NCBI GenBank assembly: GCA_963682025.1
Contig: OY821517.1
Span: 93,307,946-93,371,945 of the forward strand
Reading direction: 5' to 3'
DNA: 64,000 nucleotides
Origin: Cordilura impudica
Lineage: Eukaryota > Arthropoda > Insecta > Diptera > Scathophagidae
In this document: piece by piece, positions 42,780-55,533 of the stretch
Layout of the letters: the number at the start of each line of letters is the position of its first letter
Position numbering within the stretch: the stretch's first letter is position 1
The notes under the pieces: model-generated
Seen by the model: only the letters and a program-made list of their open reading frames with translations
Databases searched by the model: none
What the model was told of the DNA's origin: nothing
Program-made: the position numbers and the translations under genes

Positions 42780-44540
42780 GATATAAATTGAAAATAGTAT
42801 AGGTCTCAGTATCGATCCTTGTGGAAACAGCTAATTCACTTTAAACTTTATTGTTTCCAAAGGCCGATTTTTGACGGGACGAGATATATGATGACATTAA
42901 ACATGTACATATCGAAGAAAAATTAAACATTTGAACAACTTTATGAAGGGAACTTCATGATCCACAGTCTTAAGTGCTTTAGAGTGGTCCAGAATAACAA
43001 GAAAAGAAATAGCTACATCAGCAATTTTGCTACGTATTTATTCAGATAAATCAATAAAAGCTGTTATGCAGCTGTGTTGGGGTCGAATACCTGATTGCCT
43101 ACTAGTTAGCAAATCATTATTATTGACGTAATTACTTATTCCACCATTGACTAAACATTCAAAAAATTTAACAGATAGGGTAGTGTTGCAATTTGTCGGT
43201 ATTGTTTAGTTTTGGGTGGATATGATTTTGGCATATTTCCATTTTTGGGGATAGACACTCCTAGTGATAATATTATTGAAGATGTACGTGATATATGGTA
43301 ATATTTGCCGAATAGTGGATTTCCGAAATTTGGGATGAGTATTGTCAACCCCACATTTGATTTAATCGCGGGACAACTACACAGAACATCCGATTGATTT
43401 ACACAGTTAAATTAAAAACAAAAAATAACACAAGCAGCTCTACATCTACATGTGATAGCCACACACAATGACTTACCCAGATCAGTCTCAAGTATCGCTC
43501 TCCGAGTCTACTTAGATACAACACCTGTTAAAAAAAGCGACTAGAATAATACCCTGATTTCGCACTCCTTATCATTCTATTCACATCTCTTCGTGCATTA
43601 CAATATTTAATATGTAAATTGGGAATTTTAAAAGTTTTCCAACGTTTATAAGCAAAAGCTCTGCGGTGAATTGCTGATTTAATTGCTACATTAAACCATG
43701 GCATTTTCCTAGCTTTTCGTTTAACGATTTTGATTGGGATGGATTTCCTAAATATATCCAACAGGTTATTTTCTAAAAAATCTAGCTGACTATCTACAAA
43801 AGGCATGTAATAAATCAATATTTTATAGCTCAGATGACATAGTGTTTAAATTCATATTCTTAAAATCATTACAAACATACTGCAATTAGAAATAAAAAAA
43901 AATATTAAATCATGTTTGGAGATGCAAGGCGCTGATATCTCATCATACAACAGAACTTTATCAATGTTGCTGACAAAAAATATATCCAAAGCATGTTGGG
44001 TTGAGTTAAAATATGTTAGGATTGAATAATTTGTTGGCGACAAACGAATCGACTTCATATCATTAGTAAGATGACGTTCAATGATAATGTGGGAATTAAA
44101 ACCCCCCACATATTATGACGTGAACATTGGCGTTTGCATTGTGTTATTAGAAAATTGTGTACCGACTAGTTAGCTTTGTAGATAGATCCTAAAAGTAATT
44201 TACGACCATCAGCTAAAACCACAATGAAAAAATATTCAATTTTATTATTAGTGGAAATACCTGGACTATCAGCATTTTAATAACAATCTCTTTTCTTACA
44301 TACGATATATTCTGAAATCTCCTAACTCTATAATCGAATTAGGAACAGATTCATTAAAGCATGTCTTAGACGCACTCATAATATCTACACCAGCGCTTTC
44401 AAAGATATATCGAAACCCTCTAAGCGTCTATATGAGCCAACTTAATTTCACGACGCTGTTTACATAGTATACGGATCATGTTTGAAGTTACATCTTTGGA
44501 ACTTAATACTATTCTATCCATATGAAATGTCATAATTGGA
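42780..44540 (-). pseudogene. LINE beta: ORF2 relic (endonuclease and partial reverse transcriptase)
   Basis: Minus-strand non-LTR retrotransposon, same family as the LINE at 57-60 kb. From 44540 leftward: decayed endonuclease start (RRFQNISYVRKEI near 44300), SLTNDMKSIRLSP-like segment and LDIFFVSNIDKVLLYDEISA with PCISKHDLIFFF (43852-44109). Then the linker with KRKARKMPWFNVAIKSAIHR (43528-43818), and RT pieces with MPKSYPPKTKQYRQIATLPY (43151-43354) and a VILDHSKAL-like block near 43000. It stops at a PQGSILRPILFSIYI block near 42800, so the ADD catalytic part and 3' end are absent. Loss of the 3' side cannot be ordinary 5' truncation and implies a later deletion. Many stops. Confidence 0.75.
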
Positions 44541-44544
44541 AAAT

Positions 44545-45330
44545 TCTTATCCACCAAACATAAGTTACGACTATGATATCTATCAAATAATCAGTATACT
44601 GATTTTTTATAAACATAAATATTTTTAAGTGTACATTAATTTTGTAAAACTTTTTTACGAGAGTTCTTTTTTTTTGTAGTATAATGTAAGTATATCAGCA
44701 AAAAGTTGTAATAATAAGTTATTGTAGAACATTGTACATATGCGTCAGTTTTTGTTAACAAAATACTGTCAACCATACACCCGTTTTTTGAACGTTACTT
44801 ATGCGTGTTTTTGGTTATTTTTAAACTTTAGTGTTCCATATAAAGTTGTTTTTTCCGTCATCGTCAGTTTAAAGATGATAAATTATATTAAGTATACGGC
44901 TGTTGAAAAGGGTTCTTGTATACTCGTATAGGTAAAGTTTATGTTGAAGAAAAAAAAGTTCCATAAATGATGATTTGTTTCTGTCATTCTATAGATGGAA
45001 ATCAGGCAACAATTTTTATATTACAAATTTAATAAACGTTTTGAAAGTTTTAAATCAATTTCATAGCCTATTTGTATGCAACATTTAAGTGTTAAAATTT
45101 CCCCGGTTGTGATGCTGTTGTTATTGTCATATGTTCTTCCATGTTATTCTCATACAAATCGGATTGCTTAAAATACGCGTTTATTAAATAAAAATATAAT
45201 GTGCTTTTTTGTCTTCTGTTGTTTTAATTGTGTAAGACTTTTCTTTAATGTAATGCTGGAGTTTATTATTATCTCTCAAATCTATTTATATATTGTGGTT
45301 TATTTCAAACGAAAATTTATTACAGTTAGA
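44545..45330. other. Unassigned AT-rich stretch
   Basis: No motif seen. It precedes a zinc-knuckle relic on the plus strand and may be decayed 5' sequence of the same retroelement. Confidence 0.35.
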
Positions 45331-45354
45331 GAACTTAGACAGAATTATTCTGTA

Positions 45355-45540
45355 ATAGACTATGGCACAATGTTTGGCCACGGGTCAAGTAGATGTAAAG
45401 TAAAAACTTTTTGTGCATGTCAATATAAATGGCTGACTGTAAAGAAACTATAATAAAATGTGCAAACTGCAATGAAACCCACAAGTTTTTTTCGGATGAT
45501 TGTCCCAGTAACCGGCCTCATACGGTATATCGTATATAAA
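45355..45540 (+). pseudogene. Zinc-knuckle part of a LINE ORF1 (gag-like) protein
   Basis: MFGHGSSRCKVKTFCAC is followed, one shift later, by DCKETIIKCANCNETHKFFS and DDCPSNRPHTVYR. Successive C-rich fingers with an FGHG..RC start and a CANC..H..DCP finish are typical of gag-like proteins encoded upstream of ORF2 in insect LINEs. Only this end of the protein is readable. Stops at 45451-45455 and the shift show it is dead. Which LINE it belonged to is unknown; all LINE relics near it lie on the minus strand. Confidence 0.6.
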
Positions 45541-45801
45541 TCAGTTTCTTAAAAACTTTAAATCGATTTTCTCGCAAATAGCATGCTCGAAGTCTGGAAC
45601 ATCATAGCTAAAAATCTGTTATATTATTTTCCGTTTTCTTCCCATTTTTTTTTTAACAAATTAACAAATTCACCGCAATTTTATAGCAAAAAATCGTGTT
45701 TTTTCATTTCAAAATGTTTCAAAAAAAAAAAAAATAATAAAAAAATTAAAAAAACTCTTCGTGGTTACCTCGGGAAACATATCAGCTTTTATAACCGATT
45801 G

Positions 45802-45934
45802 TTATACCCTATACCACAATGGGGTTTGGGTATAATGACTTTGTGCTGCTGTTTGTAACATCCAAAAATATTTGACCTAGACCCATCTTTTATTATACCG
45901 ATCGACTCAGAAGCACTTTCTGAGTCGATTTAAC
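45802..45934 (+). mobile_element. HINE copy n, 5' 133 bp only
   Basis: TTATACCCTATACCACAATG through ACTTTCTGAGTCGATTTAAC, then unrelated sequence exactly where the CCGT run should start. Confidence 0.88.
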
Positions 45935-46210
45935 TTTTTTCTTTGTTGTTAATTGGTTCGAAAAATAGATATTGATACTATAATAAACACAAGTAATCAA
46001 CAAAATGTTTGATATACACGTATACAATGTCTCTAAGTCGAGCACTCTAGTATTTTTAATCTAGTTATAGTTTGCTTTTTACAAAATGTGAAATCAAAAA
46101 TCGAATAAAAAAAATTTTTTTTTTTTGCAAAAGTTGTGTCAAGGGATAAAAGAAAAAGGGATAAATATTAATTATTTAGGTAACCACCAAAATTTTTTGG
46201 AATTAATTTT

Positions 46211-47543
46211 TTAAACTAAACGTAAATCTTTGCATGAAATACTTGTACTGTATCTTATATTCAATTGCTCTAAATTGCAGTTAACCGCTTTTATATTAGC
46301 ACGTCTATGGTTGTGATAGAAGATCGGAGTGCCATTCACTACCTGAATGATGCCGTTTTTTAAGGATTCTACTATATGTTTTTCGTTTATATAAAAAGGG
46401 GCCATTATAAGGTTATTTTCACAACACTGTGAACACCTTAAGATATAATTTCTTATTAAATTAATAATGAAATTATCTATGCTTGAGAGTGATATATTAA
46501 ACCAAATTGAACATGCGTATGTTAAAACAGTTGTTATTAGGGATTAATACATTATTAATTTAACGCTTGTTTTTATGTATTTTGAATAAAATAAAGATCT
46601 AAATATAATAAAGGCTTTTCTTGCTTATGAAAGCATTTCTTTGACATGTTGATTGAAGTATAAAAATTTATCCATATATACACCTAAATATTTAACTGTG
46701 TTCTTATTTGGAATTATACAATTATATAAAAGTGATTTGATTTCGAAATTTTTCCAATTTTTTCTGATGTTGTAACTACATTTATTTACAGGCGGCCTAA
46801 AAAGTATTGTTTCACATTTTTGTGCATTAATTTTCAAGTTCCAATTAATTTCATATTGTTCAACAAAATTATAAGATTTCTGGAGATTTGAATTGATTTT
46901 TTCTATTTTGTTTTCAGAATGGTAAGTAATTATATCGTCTGCAAAAGAAATTATATTCTCAATATGGTTAAGTAGGTCCAAAATATATAAGTTAAACAGA
47001 ATGGGAGAATTAACAGTTGCTTGCTGTATGCCATTGGTAACTTTAAAAGATTTGCTGCTTTTCATATTTTGATAATAAACGATGAAGTTTTTCTCACCTA
47101 TCATAAATATTATATATTAAAATAGTTTGATAAAATGGAATATTATATTGAATTAATTTATATATAAGGCCTGCAATCAATATGCTATCGAAAGCCTTCT
47201 CCATGTCAATGAGACGCTTCTATGCAGTACTTTTTATGCCAATTCCAATTTATATCGGAAGTTAGTTTCTGTATAGTATTAACTGTGGAATGTTTAAATG
47301 TAAACCCAAATTGCTTTTCACTATTAATGTTTTTTTATTGCAAAATTTGTTGATAGAATTATTAATGCATATTTAATATATTTTGCTTATATTAGGTAAT
47401 AATCTAATAGGTCGTAAATTTTTGGGAGTAGTGGGCTCTTTACCTTTCTTTGGGAGGATAACAATTTTGGCCATTTTCCAAGTACTTGGGAAATAAGAAT
47501 TATTAAGCATATTATTGAATAAGTTGCAGTAATCATAGGTACG
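46211..47543 (-). pseudogene. LINE gamma reverse transcriptase and C-terminus
   Basis: From 47543 leftward: YCNLFNNMLNNSYFPSTWK and AKIVILPKKGKEPTTPKNLR, the start of the RT fingers; then, after shifts near 47370 and 47200, VTNGIQQATVNSPILFNLYI and ISFADDIITYHSE (46625-47104). The FADD box holds two catalytic Asp residues. WNLKINAQKCETILFRPP and NTVKYLGVYMDKFLYFNQHV follow, then the tail GIIQVVNGTPIFYHNHRRAN (46211-46405). The PQG box reads IQQATVNSP, so Gly-Pro residues near the active site are changed. Stops and frameshifts throughout. Confidence 0.85.
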
Positions 47544-50500
47544 TGTAGCAGGCAACTTAGCTCTCAAGCAGCAAAAGAACAAATTTGCCAGCAAACGTTC
47601 GTAGCATTAGCACGCATTTAAGTTCCAGCCTCTATCTCGTCGGCGATTGGGGTGGGATTCTTGGACTACAATGCTTGCGGCTGTCGACTATTATGCTAAC
47701 AGAAAAAGATTTTAAAGAATGCGTGCATTGTTATAAGGAAAGAGGGAAAAGTAAAGAAAAGAAGAAAATGAGAGGAAGGAAATTGATTTAGAGGGGAAAA
47801 ACAAGCATCCATGTTGCTTGAATATGTGCTGATGTTATACATATTTTTACCCGCCCAACCATGATCATATAATAAAATATCCGTGGAAATTTACATGATC
47901 CCAAATACATTACCCTATCCAAACAACTAGCTAGAAATCACAACAAAAGATTTTTATAGATCCATTCTAATGAATTAATTTATTGAAAATAAAAAAAAAT
48001 CTTACAATTTAACATTAAACCAAGATTTAATTTATATATAATGTTATTAACTTATATCGAAATTTATAAAAGATTTGAAATTAAACATTTTTGAATTTAA
48101 AAACTAACATACTTTTATCACCAGCAAAACTTTTTAGTTAAGAATTCAAAAGAAAAAAACAAGTATTTGTGCCGAAATCAACAAAAAAAATATGCTGAAA
48201 AAAACCCTAAAAAGGTATATCCCGTTCGGATATCAGGGTATAATATGTAATAAGTCAAATTGTGCAATAAAATATAAAAAAAAGATGTATCAAAAAAAAA
48301 ATAAAAAAAACTTTACTAGGTATCGGCCGAATTCGATAAAGTAGCCACGAAATTAACGTTTAATCAAAAATATCGAATACATTCTTTTATAAAAGGCATA
48401 CATTATACTTTTAAATGCGGAACGCGTGGAATTGAAACAATTGAAAGATTCCCGTTAGTTGTATTATCGTCTTATTTAATAATTAAACACATTAGAAGCC
48501 ATTTAAATCGTGCTTTAAAATATTACACCAACATATTGGATATCAAAATAATTCAATTTTTATTTCGGATTGTTTACTTTTAATGTTTTTAATGTTGGAT
48601 TATTAAATACGTTCATGAGTTGAATTCATCACTGTTGGCTTAACATGTCCAAAAAAAATACACTTGTTCGCTGTTATCAACAGACCAAAAAAATGTTAGC
48701 AAGTAGTTTTAACAGTGATGCATACAATTATGTTAACTAACATAAATGTTAGAAAAGGTAGTATTTGACTTACATTGATCGAATTAATCCCACGATGAAA
48801 GATCTTTCATAGCTGGATGCAGTGTGTTGATGATGATTTTAATAATTTTTAATTCTAATAATTGTTCATAACTTTTATAATTTTTGGCTAACTATATGAT
48901 TTTGTATTTATGATTTACCAAAGAAAACCAACCGCTGTACTCAAAAACCAGGTTTTAACGATATGGCACTTATCATCGTTATTTTTAGATATTGTCTATT
49001 CCTTTGTTTGTCCATATGTTTAATTTTAGTACAATCCAGTAACAAGTGCTTTTTTTTTTAGGATTTTTAATCAATATTCTACTTTTTTTTTTATATCAAA
49101 TTGCACTAAAGAAATCGCTGTTTTTATATATATTTTTATGTAGAAAAACGCGTTTTTGTGTTAATTTTTGCACTTTGAAAAATGAAAATTATGACACTGG
49201 TGATAAGTATTAAATGAAATTTTAAGAACTAATTAACACTACTAATTCATAACATTTTATCCTATTTCTATTTTTGTTTCTTGTAGAATTTAACACTACA
49301 TTAAAGACAAGCTATTTCTGGATTCTTTTTATTTTTTTTTTTTTTTTTTGTTATTATGATTTCATGAATTGGTTTGTAATAAAATGTTTCTTTAATTATG
49401 GATTTTCTAACATGTTTCTTTTTTTCCAGTTTATTAAGCTTTATATGTATTTGAGTGTTTGTGAATTTAGTGAAATTTTATGTTAGCACAATTTAGATTT
49501 TATATAGAGAAATATATAGTTTTAAGTTAGTCATATTTAGAATTTTTAATCAGTTAACTTTATAGTTTCACTTTAGTATATTTAATAGGTTCACTTTAAG
49601 GTTCAGTATTTTAGACAAAAAAATTTATATAGTGATATTTTACATTACTTTGTAGGTGTTGATTAGGACATTTGTGTAATTTCATTTTAGCCGAATTCAG
49701 AACTTTTAGTTAGGAAAATTTTTATAGTTTTAATTTAGACAAATTTAGAGTTTTTAGTTAGCACAATTTAAACCAAATTTAGGGTTCTAGATTAAAAAAA
49801 AAATTTTTTTTTTTTTATAGTTTTATCTAAGCCAAATTCAAAATTTTTAGTTAGCTCAATTTTAGCTTAATTTATAGTTTTGTTTAACGAAATATTATAG
49901 TTTTAAGTAAGAAACTTTTTGATGCTTAGTTAATAGCTAATAGCGAAATTCATAATTTTGGGTTAGTCACTTTTTAACACTTTTCTTTAGCCAAATTTTT
50001 GATTTCGTTTTGCACCATTTCAAAAGTTTTAATTTACGTGATTTTAAGGTCTGTTCAAGCAAAGTTTACAATTTCTTTAGCAGATGAAATGATTGTTTTA
50101 GAGCACTCTTACACTTGTTTTTTTTTTTGTACCATTTTTTTCCGCAATATCTTTCCTTTATGGCTTCCTTAACTAAATTTTTAGCACAAAACGCTTACTT
50201 GGACATAGATTTACTCTTTAATTTGAACTTTTCCTATGACTCTTCCCCAATTGCTGGCGGGTTTCCGTTGAGGGTTTCCCGGACCCAAAAAGAATTTAGG
50301 ATGTGTTAGGTGAACTTCTCTCACAAGTGATGCCCTTAATAGCCCAGATAATGCAGTGTTCTGTGTGTGATTAGGTAACTAGCTGTAATAGAATTGTTTT
50401 GGTTAGGTTTATTTTTGCATCGAACGACTTTATGTACGTATAGGAATACCTTTATGTTTGTTAACACCAAGGTGTTAAAAGCGATAATTAGGAAAACTTT

Positions 50501-51036
50501 TCCGGACGCCACTGAGTATGGATAAATTAGTTCCCTTTATGCACAGATGCATGAAAATGTGGGTGTTCTTAAAGAGAATCTGTTTTCAAGGAATAATTAA
50601 TTTATTTGTTCAAACAAAATTTATTAAATATTTTGTTTAAATTGAAGTGTAATGAAGTTAAATATAACTCACCCTTTGTAAAACACTTTTTTTTCTTTAA
50701 TAAAAGTAAACCAACAAAATGTTCTTCTATTTTTTTCCAAAGATTTAAACAAAATCTTTTATTGGTGATTGAAATAAACTTGGCACGTGACGATCACAAA
50801 AATAGCCAGATTTTTACTCACAAAGAGCCTTTTATAGCCATAAAATATTGGAAAATTTTTGGGAAAAATCACGTTAACTCAGCGGTATCATACCATGAAC
50901 AAATACAAATGCAATTGACAATTACAAGCAAAACAAACCAAATGTCAACCAGTTTTGACACACACTGACTTAAGAAAAAAAATCAAATAATTAATAATTA
51001 CAATTTGTCGATGGGTTTGCTACAAGCGCCTCTACA
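47544..51036. mobile_element. Long non-coding LTR-like element, copy 2 (3493 bp, complete)
   Basis: Begins TGTAGCAGGCAACTTAGC and ends AGCGCCTCTACA: TG..CA ends with a 5-bp inverted TGTAG/CTACA. Flanked by TACG on both sides (47540-47543 and 51037-51040), a 4-bp target duplication. These are LTR features, yet there are no internal LTR pairs, no primer-binding site and no gag-pol. The best frame (50606-50968, 120 residues) has no motif and is not conserved in copy 1. Most likely a solo LTR of extraordinary length or a coding-free LTR derivative. It interrupts LINE gamma early in the RT. Confidence 0.75.
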
Positions 51037-51849
51037 TACGTTAGGTACGTTGTCAATACCTGAAGATAATTTATTCCTTAAACGAGAGAAAGTATTTACT
51101 TAATTCGTCTTAGTTAGGAAGAAATCTCAAAATTATCAAATTATCCAAATTATCTGATAGAAATATATCATTGAAGGTAATCAAAGTTTCTTCATCACGC
51201 TCATATGATCTTTTCGTTTCTAAAAATGTATGGAAACATTCATTGACTTGCTGGTGATATTGTCCGGATTAGTTTCTTTTCGTTCGTGGACTGACTCAAA
51301 AAACGCTCCTACTGCGTCTAACATTTGGGTTTTTCATCAACAATGTAGTTATTTAAGGCATCTTTTTTAAACATTGCGGGTTTGTTCCCACATTGTTAAG
51401 CAAGGATTCAGAATTTTCTGGAATTCTCATTTTTTGATGATTTAAGGGTGTAGCTTTTTTAAAGTTTTTCTCTGATTCGTTTATTAATTATGAAAACGAA
51501 ATTTTCGTGTATGAGATTTTTTATCAATTTTAGTTTAGTCTTTACTAGAATAAGGTTCTTTTCCGAAAGGGTATGTTCTAATCTATTGTGTCTTTTTATG
51601 ATAGTCAAGACTTTACTTTTTTCCCTGTATAACATTTTTATTTTTGGGTTAGTTATCTTAGTAAACGTGTTTGCTATCTTGAATTTTGGAACTAAATCAT
51701 GGATTGTTGAAGTTATTGTGTTATTTAATCTGTCTATGTGAAGGTCTATCTCTGTGTTTGTTAGATTCCTGTTATTAGGGATTCGAGTATCTTCATTAAG
51801 TTTTTGCGTAATTTTGTTTTGAAATTTTTTCCAGTCTGTTATTTTATAA
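51037..51849 (-). pseudogene. LINE gamma, linker between endonuclease and reverse transcriptase
   Basis: Frame from 51849: YKITDWKKFQNKITQKLNED, LDRLNNTITSTIHDLVPKF-like sequence and KIKMLYREKSKVLTIIKRHN. Next come LIHENFVFIINKRIREKL (51459), SVHERKETNPDN-like pieces and SSGIDNVPNV, the conserved start of the RT, right before the LTR-like element. The frame is nearly open to 51459 and broken beyond. Confidence 0.8.
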
Positions 51850-51929
51850 TCTATATATATAAAATTCATTTTCTGTTTGTTTGTTTGTTTATTTGTTTGT
51901 TTGTTTGTTTGACCGCTATACAAATTTTT

Positions 51930-53080
51930 ATTTTTCAACCGATTTCCCTGAAATTTTGTACACGCGATCTGTATACCCCAGGAAAGGTCGCCATATGCTT
52001 TTTACCGGCCACGCCTACTTTCACGCCCACTTTTTATGTAAAATTCTTTTTCTGTTTTATTCATATTTGTTCACTATACAATTTTTTATTTGTTAACAGA
52101 TTTCTCTGAAATTCGGTACACACTATCCCTGTACTCCACCTAAGGTCACCATATACTTTTTATCGACCACGCCTACTTTTACGCCCACTTTTTATATACA
52201 ATTCATTTTCTGCTTTTTGGTATATTTGTTCGCTATAAAAATTATTATTTTTCAACGGATTTCTCTGAATTTTGGTATACACGATCTTTGTATCCCAGGC
52301 CAGGTCACCGGGTGATTCTTTTGGCCACGCCTACTTTAACACCCACTTTTTGTATACAATTCGTTTTCTGTTTTTTGGTATATTTGTTTGTTATACAAAT
52401 TTTTATTTCTCAACGGAATTCTCTGAAATTTGGTACACACTATCTCTGTACTCCAGAAAAGCTCGCTATATGCTTCGTACCGGCCACGCCTACTTTAACA
52501 CCCACTTTTTGTATACAATTCATTTCGTTTTTTGGTATATTTGTTCCCCATACAAATTTTTATTTTTCAACCGATTTCTCTGAAATTTGGTACACACGAT
52601 CTCTCTGCTCCAGGGAAGGTCGACATATTCTTCGTTCCGGTCACGCCTACTGTTACGCCCACTTTTTGTATACAATTCATATTCTGTTTTTTGGTACATT
52701 TGTTCGCTCGCCATATAATTCTTGCCGGCCACGCCTACTTCTACGCCCACTTTTTATACAAAATTAATTCTATACTACAGGGAAAGTCACCATATGCTTC
52801 TTACAGGCAACGCCTACTTTGCGCCAACTTCTATGTATATAAAACTTATTTTTTTCCTTTTATTTGTTTCTTTATTTGATTGCTATACAAACTTTTATTT
52901 TTCAATGGCTTTCTCCGAAATTTAGTACATATTCCAGGGAAGGTCGCCATATGATTTTTACCGACCACGCCTACTTTTACGCCCAATTTTCATATAAAAA
53001 TCACATTTTGTTGTGTAGTATATTTCTTCCCTATACAAATTTGTAGTTTTCAACGGAGTTCTCTGATATTTGGTTTAAAC
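51930..53080 (+). repeat. 155-bp tandem array of Helitron C
   Basis: About eight units with GGCCACGCCTACTTT, ACGCCCACTTTTTGTATACA and TTTGGTATATTTGTTCGCTA, the inverse wording of the Helitron B array. Units shorten toward 52800-53080. The 159-residue frame at 52288-52767 repeats with the unit and is not a gene. Confidence 0.88.
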
Positions 53081-53339
53081 GGAAATAACTACACGGTGAA
53101 CAAATTCCCCAAACTTAAAAAAAAGGTACCCAAAAGAAATGAACAAATTCCCCTTTTTTTTTAATCGGAAGAAAGAATGAACTTACTCCCCAAATTCATT
53201 CTTAAATTTTTGCATATTTTTATTTAATGAATTTTGTTAAATATTTATTTTAGTAAACACTTGCATACTGCTCTCAATATATGTCCTACAATAAATGCAT
53301 TTAAAATGAATATTCTTTTCAATAGCGTCATTTCGTTGC

Positions 53340-53790
53340 GCGGAAGCTACGCGCACGAGGAATACAGCTTAGGTAGAATATCGGAATGATCTGAAAAATA
53401 TATTTTGACAATTAAAATAAGTTAGAAACAGCTGCGCGGCAGCACTGGTGTGGTTGCCGAATGCACGAAAGCGGCGCGCGGCGCGCGACCGCGGACTCGG
53501 ACGCGACGGATGCGGACGCGACGCGCTCTCGGAACACAGCTCAGCTAAAATATCGCAATGATCTAAAAAATATGTTGTAGGAATTAAAATAAGTTAACGA
53601 GAACTAAGCGGCAGAACGGGTAGTAGCTGCGAGGAAACGGCGCGAGGCCCGCGGACCGACACTCTCGCGGAACACAGCTTAGCTAAAATATCGCAATGAT
53701 CTGAAAAATATATTTTGGCGATTAAAATAATTTGACAACAACTGCACGGCAGCATGGGTCTGGCTGCCAAACACAGCTTAGTGAAATGTG
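53340..53790 (+). repeat. GC-rich array of Helitron C
   Basis: Three units with GACGCGACGGATGCGGACGC-type cores and AAAATATCGCAATGATCT blocks, as in Helitrons A and B. Confidence 0.85.
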
Positions 53791-54321
53791 ATAAATATGA
53801 TAAATTTTATCTACGTATGTGAAATAATTACCTGTTGATAAAAATAGGCCACACATATACTATAAGCAGTTGCTTAAAGAAACCTTGCAACACAATATTA
53901 AACGTCGCATTAGTCTTTCATTTCTGAAACTTGAATTTGAAGTCTCTGCTCAATGATGATCACTTATTGAATGAAGTAATTCAATTTTTAAAAGTTGTGA
54001 TTCCTTTAATTTGCGAACCATTCCGTTATAATTGATGTTTATAAATAAACTGAAAAAAAAAAACTTAAAGCGGTTTCGCAACTTATTTTTGAAGCATTTT
54101 TGCTGCAGCATCTTAAAAAACTTCTAAATTAAAAAATCAAAAAATTTTTAATTAAAATAAAAAATGAATTTACTGCCCATACAAATTTTTGGGGAGAAAG
54201 TTCATTTTATTGAGGAATTTGTTAATTGGGGACTAAGTACTCAGCGCCTGGTAAGCATAGTGAACCATTTTTCAAGTCAAAGGCCTTTGTATCCCGGGCA
54301 AGACCGGGTAAAAACAGCTAG

Positions 54322-54735
54322 TTGTAACTAAATTTTGGATTATCTTTTAAAATTAATACCGCAACATGGTCGCTGTCATAGTCCAATGTTTTAAGTGAAT
54401 TTAGGGTGTTATTTTCAGTATTTATATGCAGTCTACAGTCTGCTAAACAAATGTCTAAATAGGAGCCTGTTCGTGGATAAGATGGGGTACTTGTTACATA
54501 CAGTTTACATCTAAAACGTATTTCATGATTTACTAGCCACTCATTAAGTAGATTACCTTCTTGGTTGTTATTAGCGTTGCCCCACATTGTGTGTTTACAA
54601 TTAAGATCTCCAGCCAAAATATAATAATTGTTTTCATTCTGTAAATCAATCGATTAAAAAAGGTCAGACAACTCACTTTTAAAATGGGTATCGTTATTAC
54701 CAGAAGGGTTTGTGTAATGAGAATGTTTCAAATTA
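54322..54735 (-). pseudogene. LINE gamma endonuclease, second half
   Basis: Apurinic-type endonuclease of the LINE, which nicks the target to prime reverse transcription. Visible: SHYTNPSGNNDTHFKSELSD, a stop, LQNENNYYILAGDLNCKHTM (the GDLN box), TPSYPRTGSYLDICLADC and LKTLDYDSDHVAVL (the catalytic SDH box). Apart from the stop near 54652 the frame is open for the full block and retains its key Asp, Asn and His. Confidence 0.88.
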
Positions 54736-55533
54736 TTATACCCTATACCACTATGTGGTTTGGGTATAATGACTTTGTGCTGCTGTTTGTAACAACCAAA
54801 AATATTTGACCTAGACCCATCTTTAATTATACCGATCGAATCAGAATCACTTTCTGAGTTGATTTAACAATGTCCGTCCGTCCGTCCGTCCGTCCGTCCG
54901 TCCGTCCGTCTGTGTGTCCATGTAAAGCTTGTAATCAAACTGCAGGTCGCAAATATGAATATATTTTGATGAAATTTGGTATATAAGCTTTTATCGGCCA
55001 TGGGATGAACGCTATTGAAATTGGTGAGAATCGGTCCATGTTCAGACCTAGCCCCCATACAAATTACCCATATGAAATCGACATAAATTGCCATAAGATC
55101 CAAATTGTCATATAGATCTTACTCAAATTGGGTTTGTATGCGTTCATTACATCCACTAATGAGTAGTCCAAAAATGATCCCTTTGACCCCATATAGAGCT
55201 GCTTCCCGATCTTCAGTTAAATCTATTAAAAAACAAAAATATTGCACTGATTCTCCTCAAATTTTGTTTGTACATATTTTTGCAAAATACAAGAGACTTT
55301 ACCAAACATGATCAGGATCGGTCCATTTTTGGACCTAGTCCCTTTATAGATATAGCATCCGATATGAACTTCTTCATATCTGCAGCCAAAAAAATTAATA
55401 AAAATCGCACTCAAATTTGGTTTATGCTTATTTTCTATATCGAAGTAGTTGGACCGAAAGATAGGGTCTCTAAACCATGGTATAGGGTATCATATAGTCG
55501 GTCTAGACCGACCATAATTTTCTTACTTGTTTT
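54736..55533 (+). mobile_element. HINE copy o, full length
   Basis: Very similar to copy c. TTATACCCTATACCACTATG start, (CCGT)n at 54873-54910, subterminal TGGTATAGGGTAT, hairpin AGTCGGTCTAGACCGACC (55496-55513), tail CTTACTTGTTTTTTT. Inserted in the endonuclease block of LINE gamma. Confidence 0.93.

Larger units (their letters stand above)
51850..54321 (+). mobile_element. Helitron C, complete, plus strand
   Basis: Begins TCTATATATATAAAATTC after A (51849) and ends with the CCCGG..CCGGG hairpin, TAAAAACAG and CTAG (54318-54321) before T. Structure as in B: (GTTT)n at 51876-51911, 155-bp array, GC-rich array (three units, 53340-53790), AT-rich 3' part. Taking it out rejoins LINE gamma as FSYN-YKITDW in frame, which confirms both ends to the base. 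Confidence 0.95.

Noticed and set aside
50606..50968. 120-residue frame inside the LTR-like element
   Set aside because: No motif, AT-biased composition, and not conserved in copy 1.
51876..51911. GTTT/AAAC runs as possible CRISPR-like or telomeric repeats
   Set aside because: Plain microsatellites at Helitron 5' ends; no spacers.
52288..52767. 159-residue plus-strand frame with Phe/Tyr-rich repeats
   Set aside because: Same array artefact in Helitron C.
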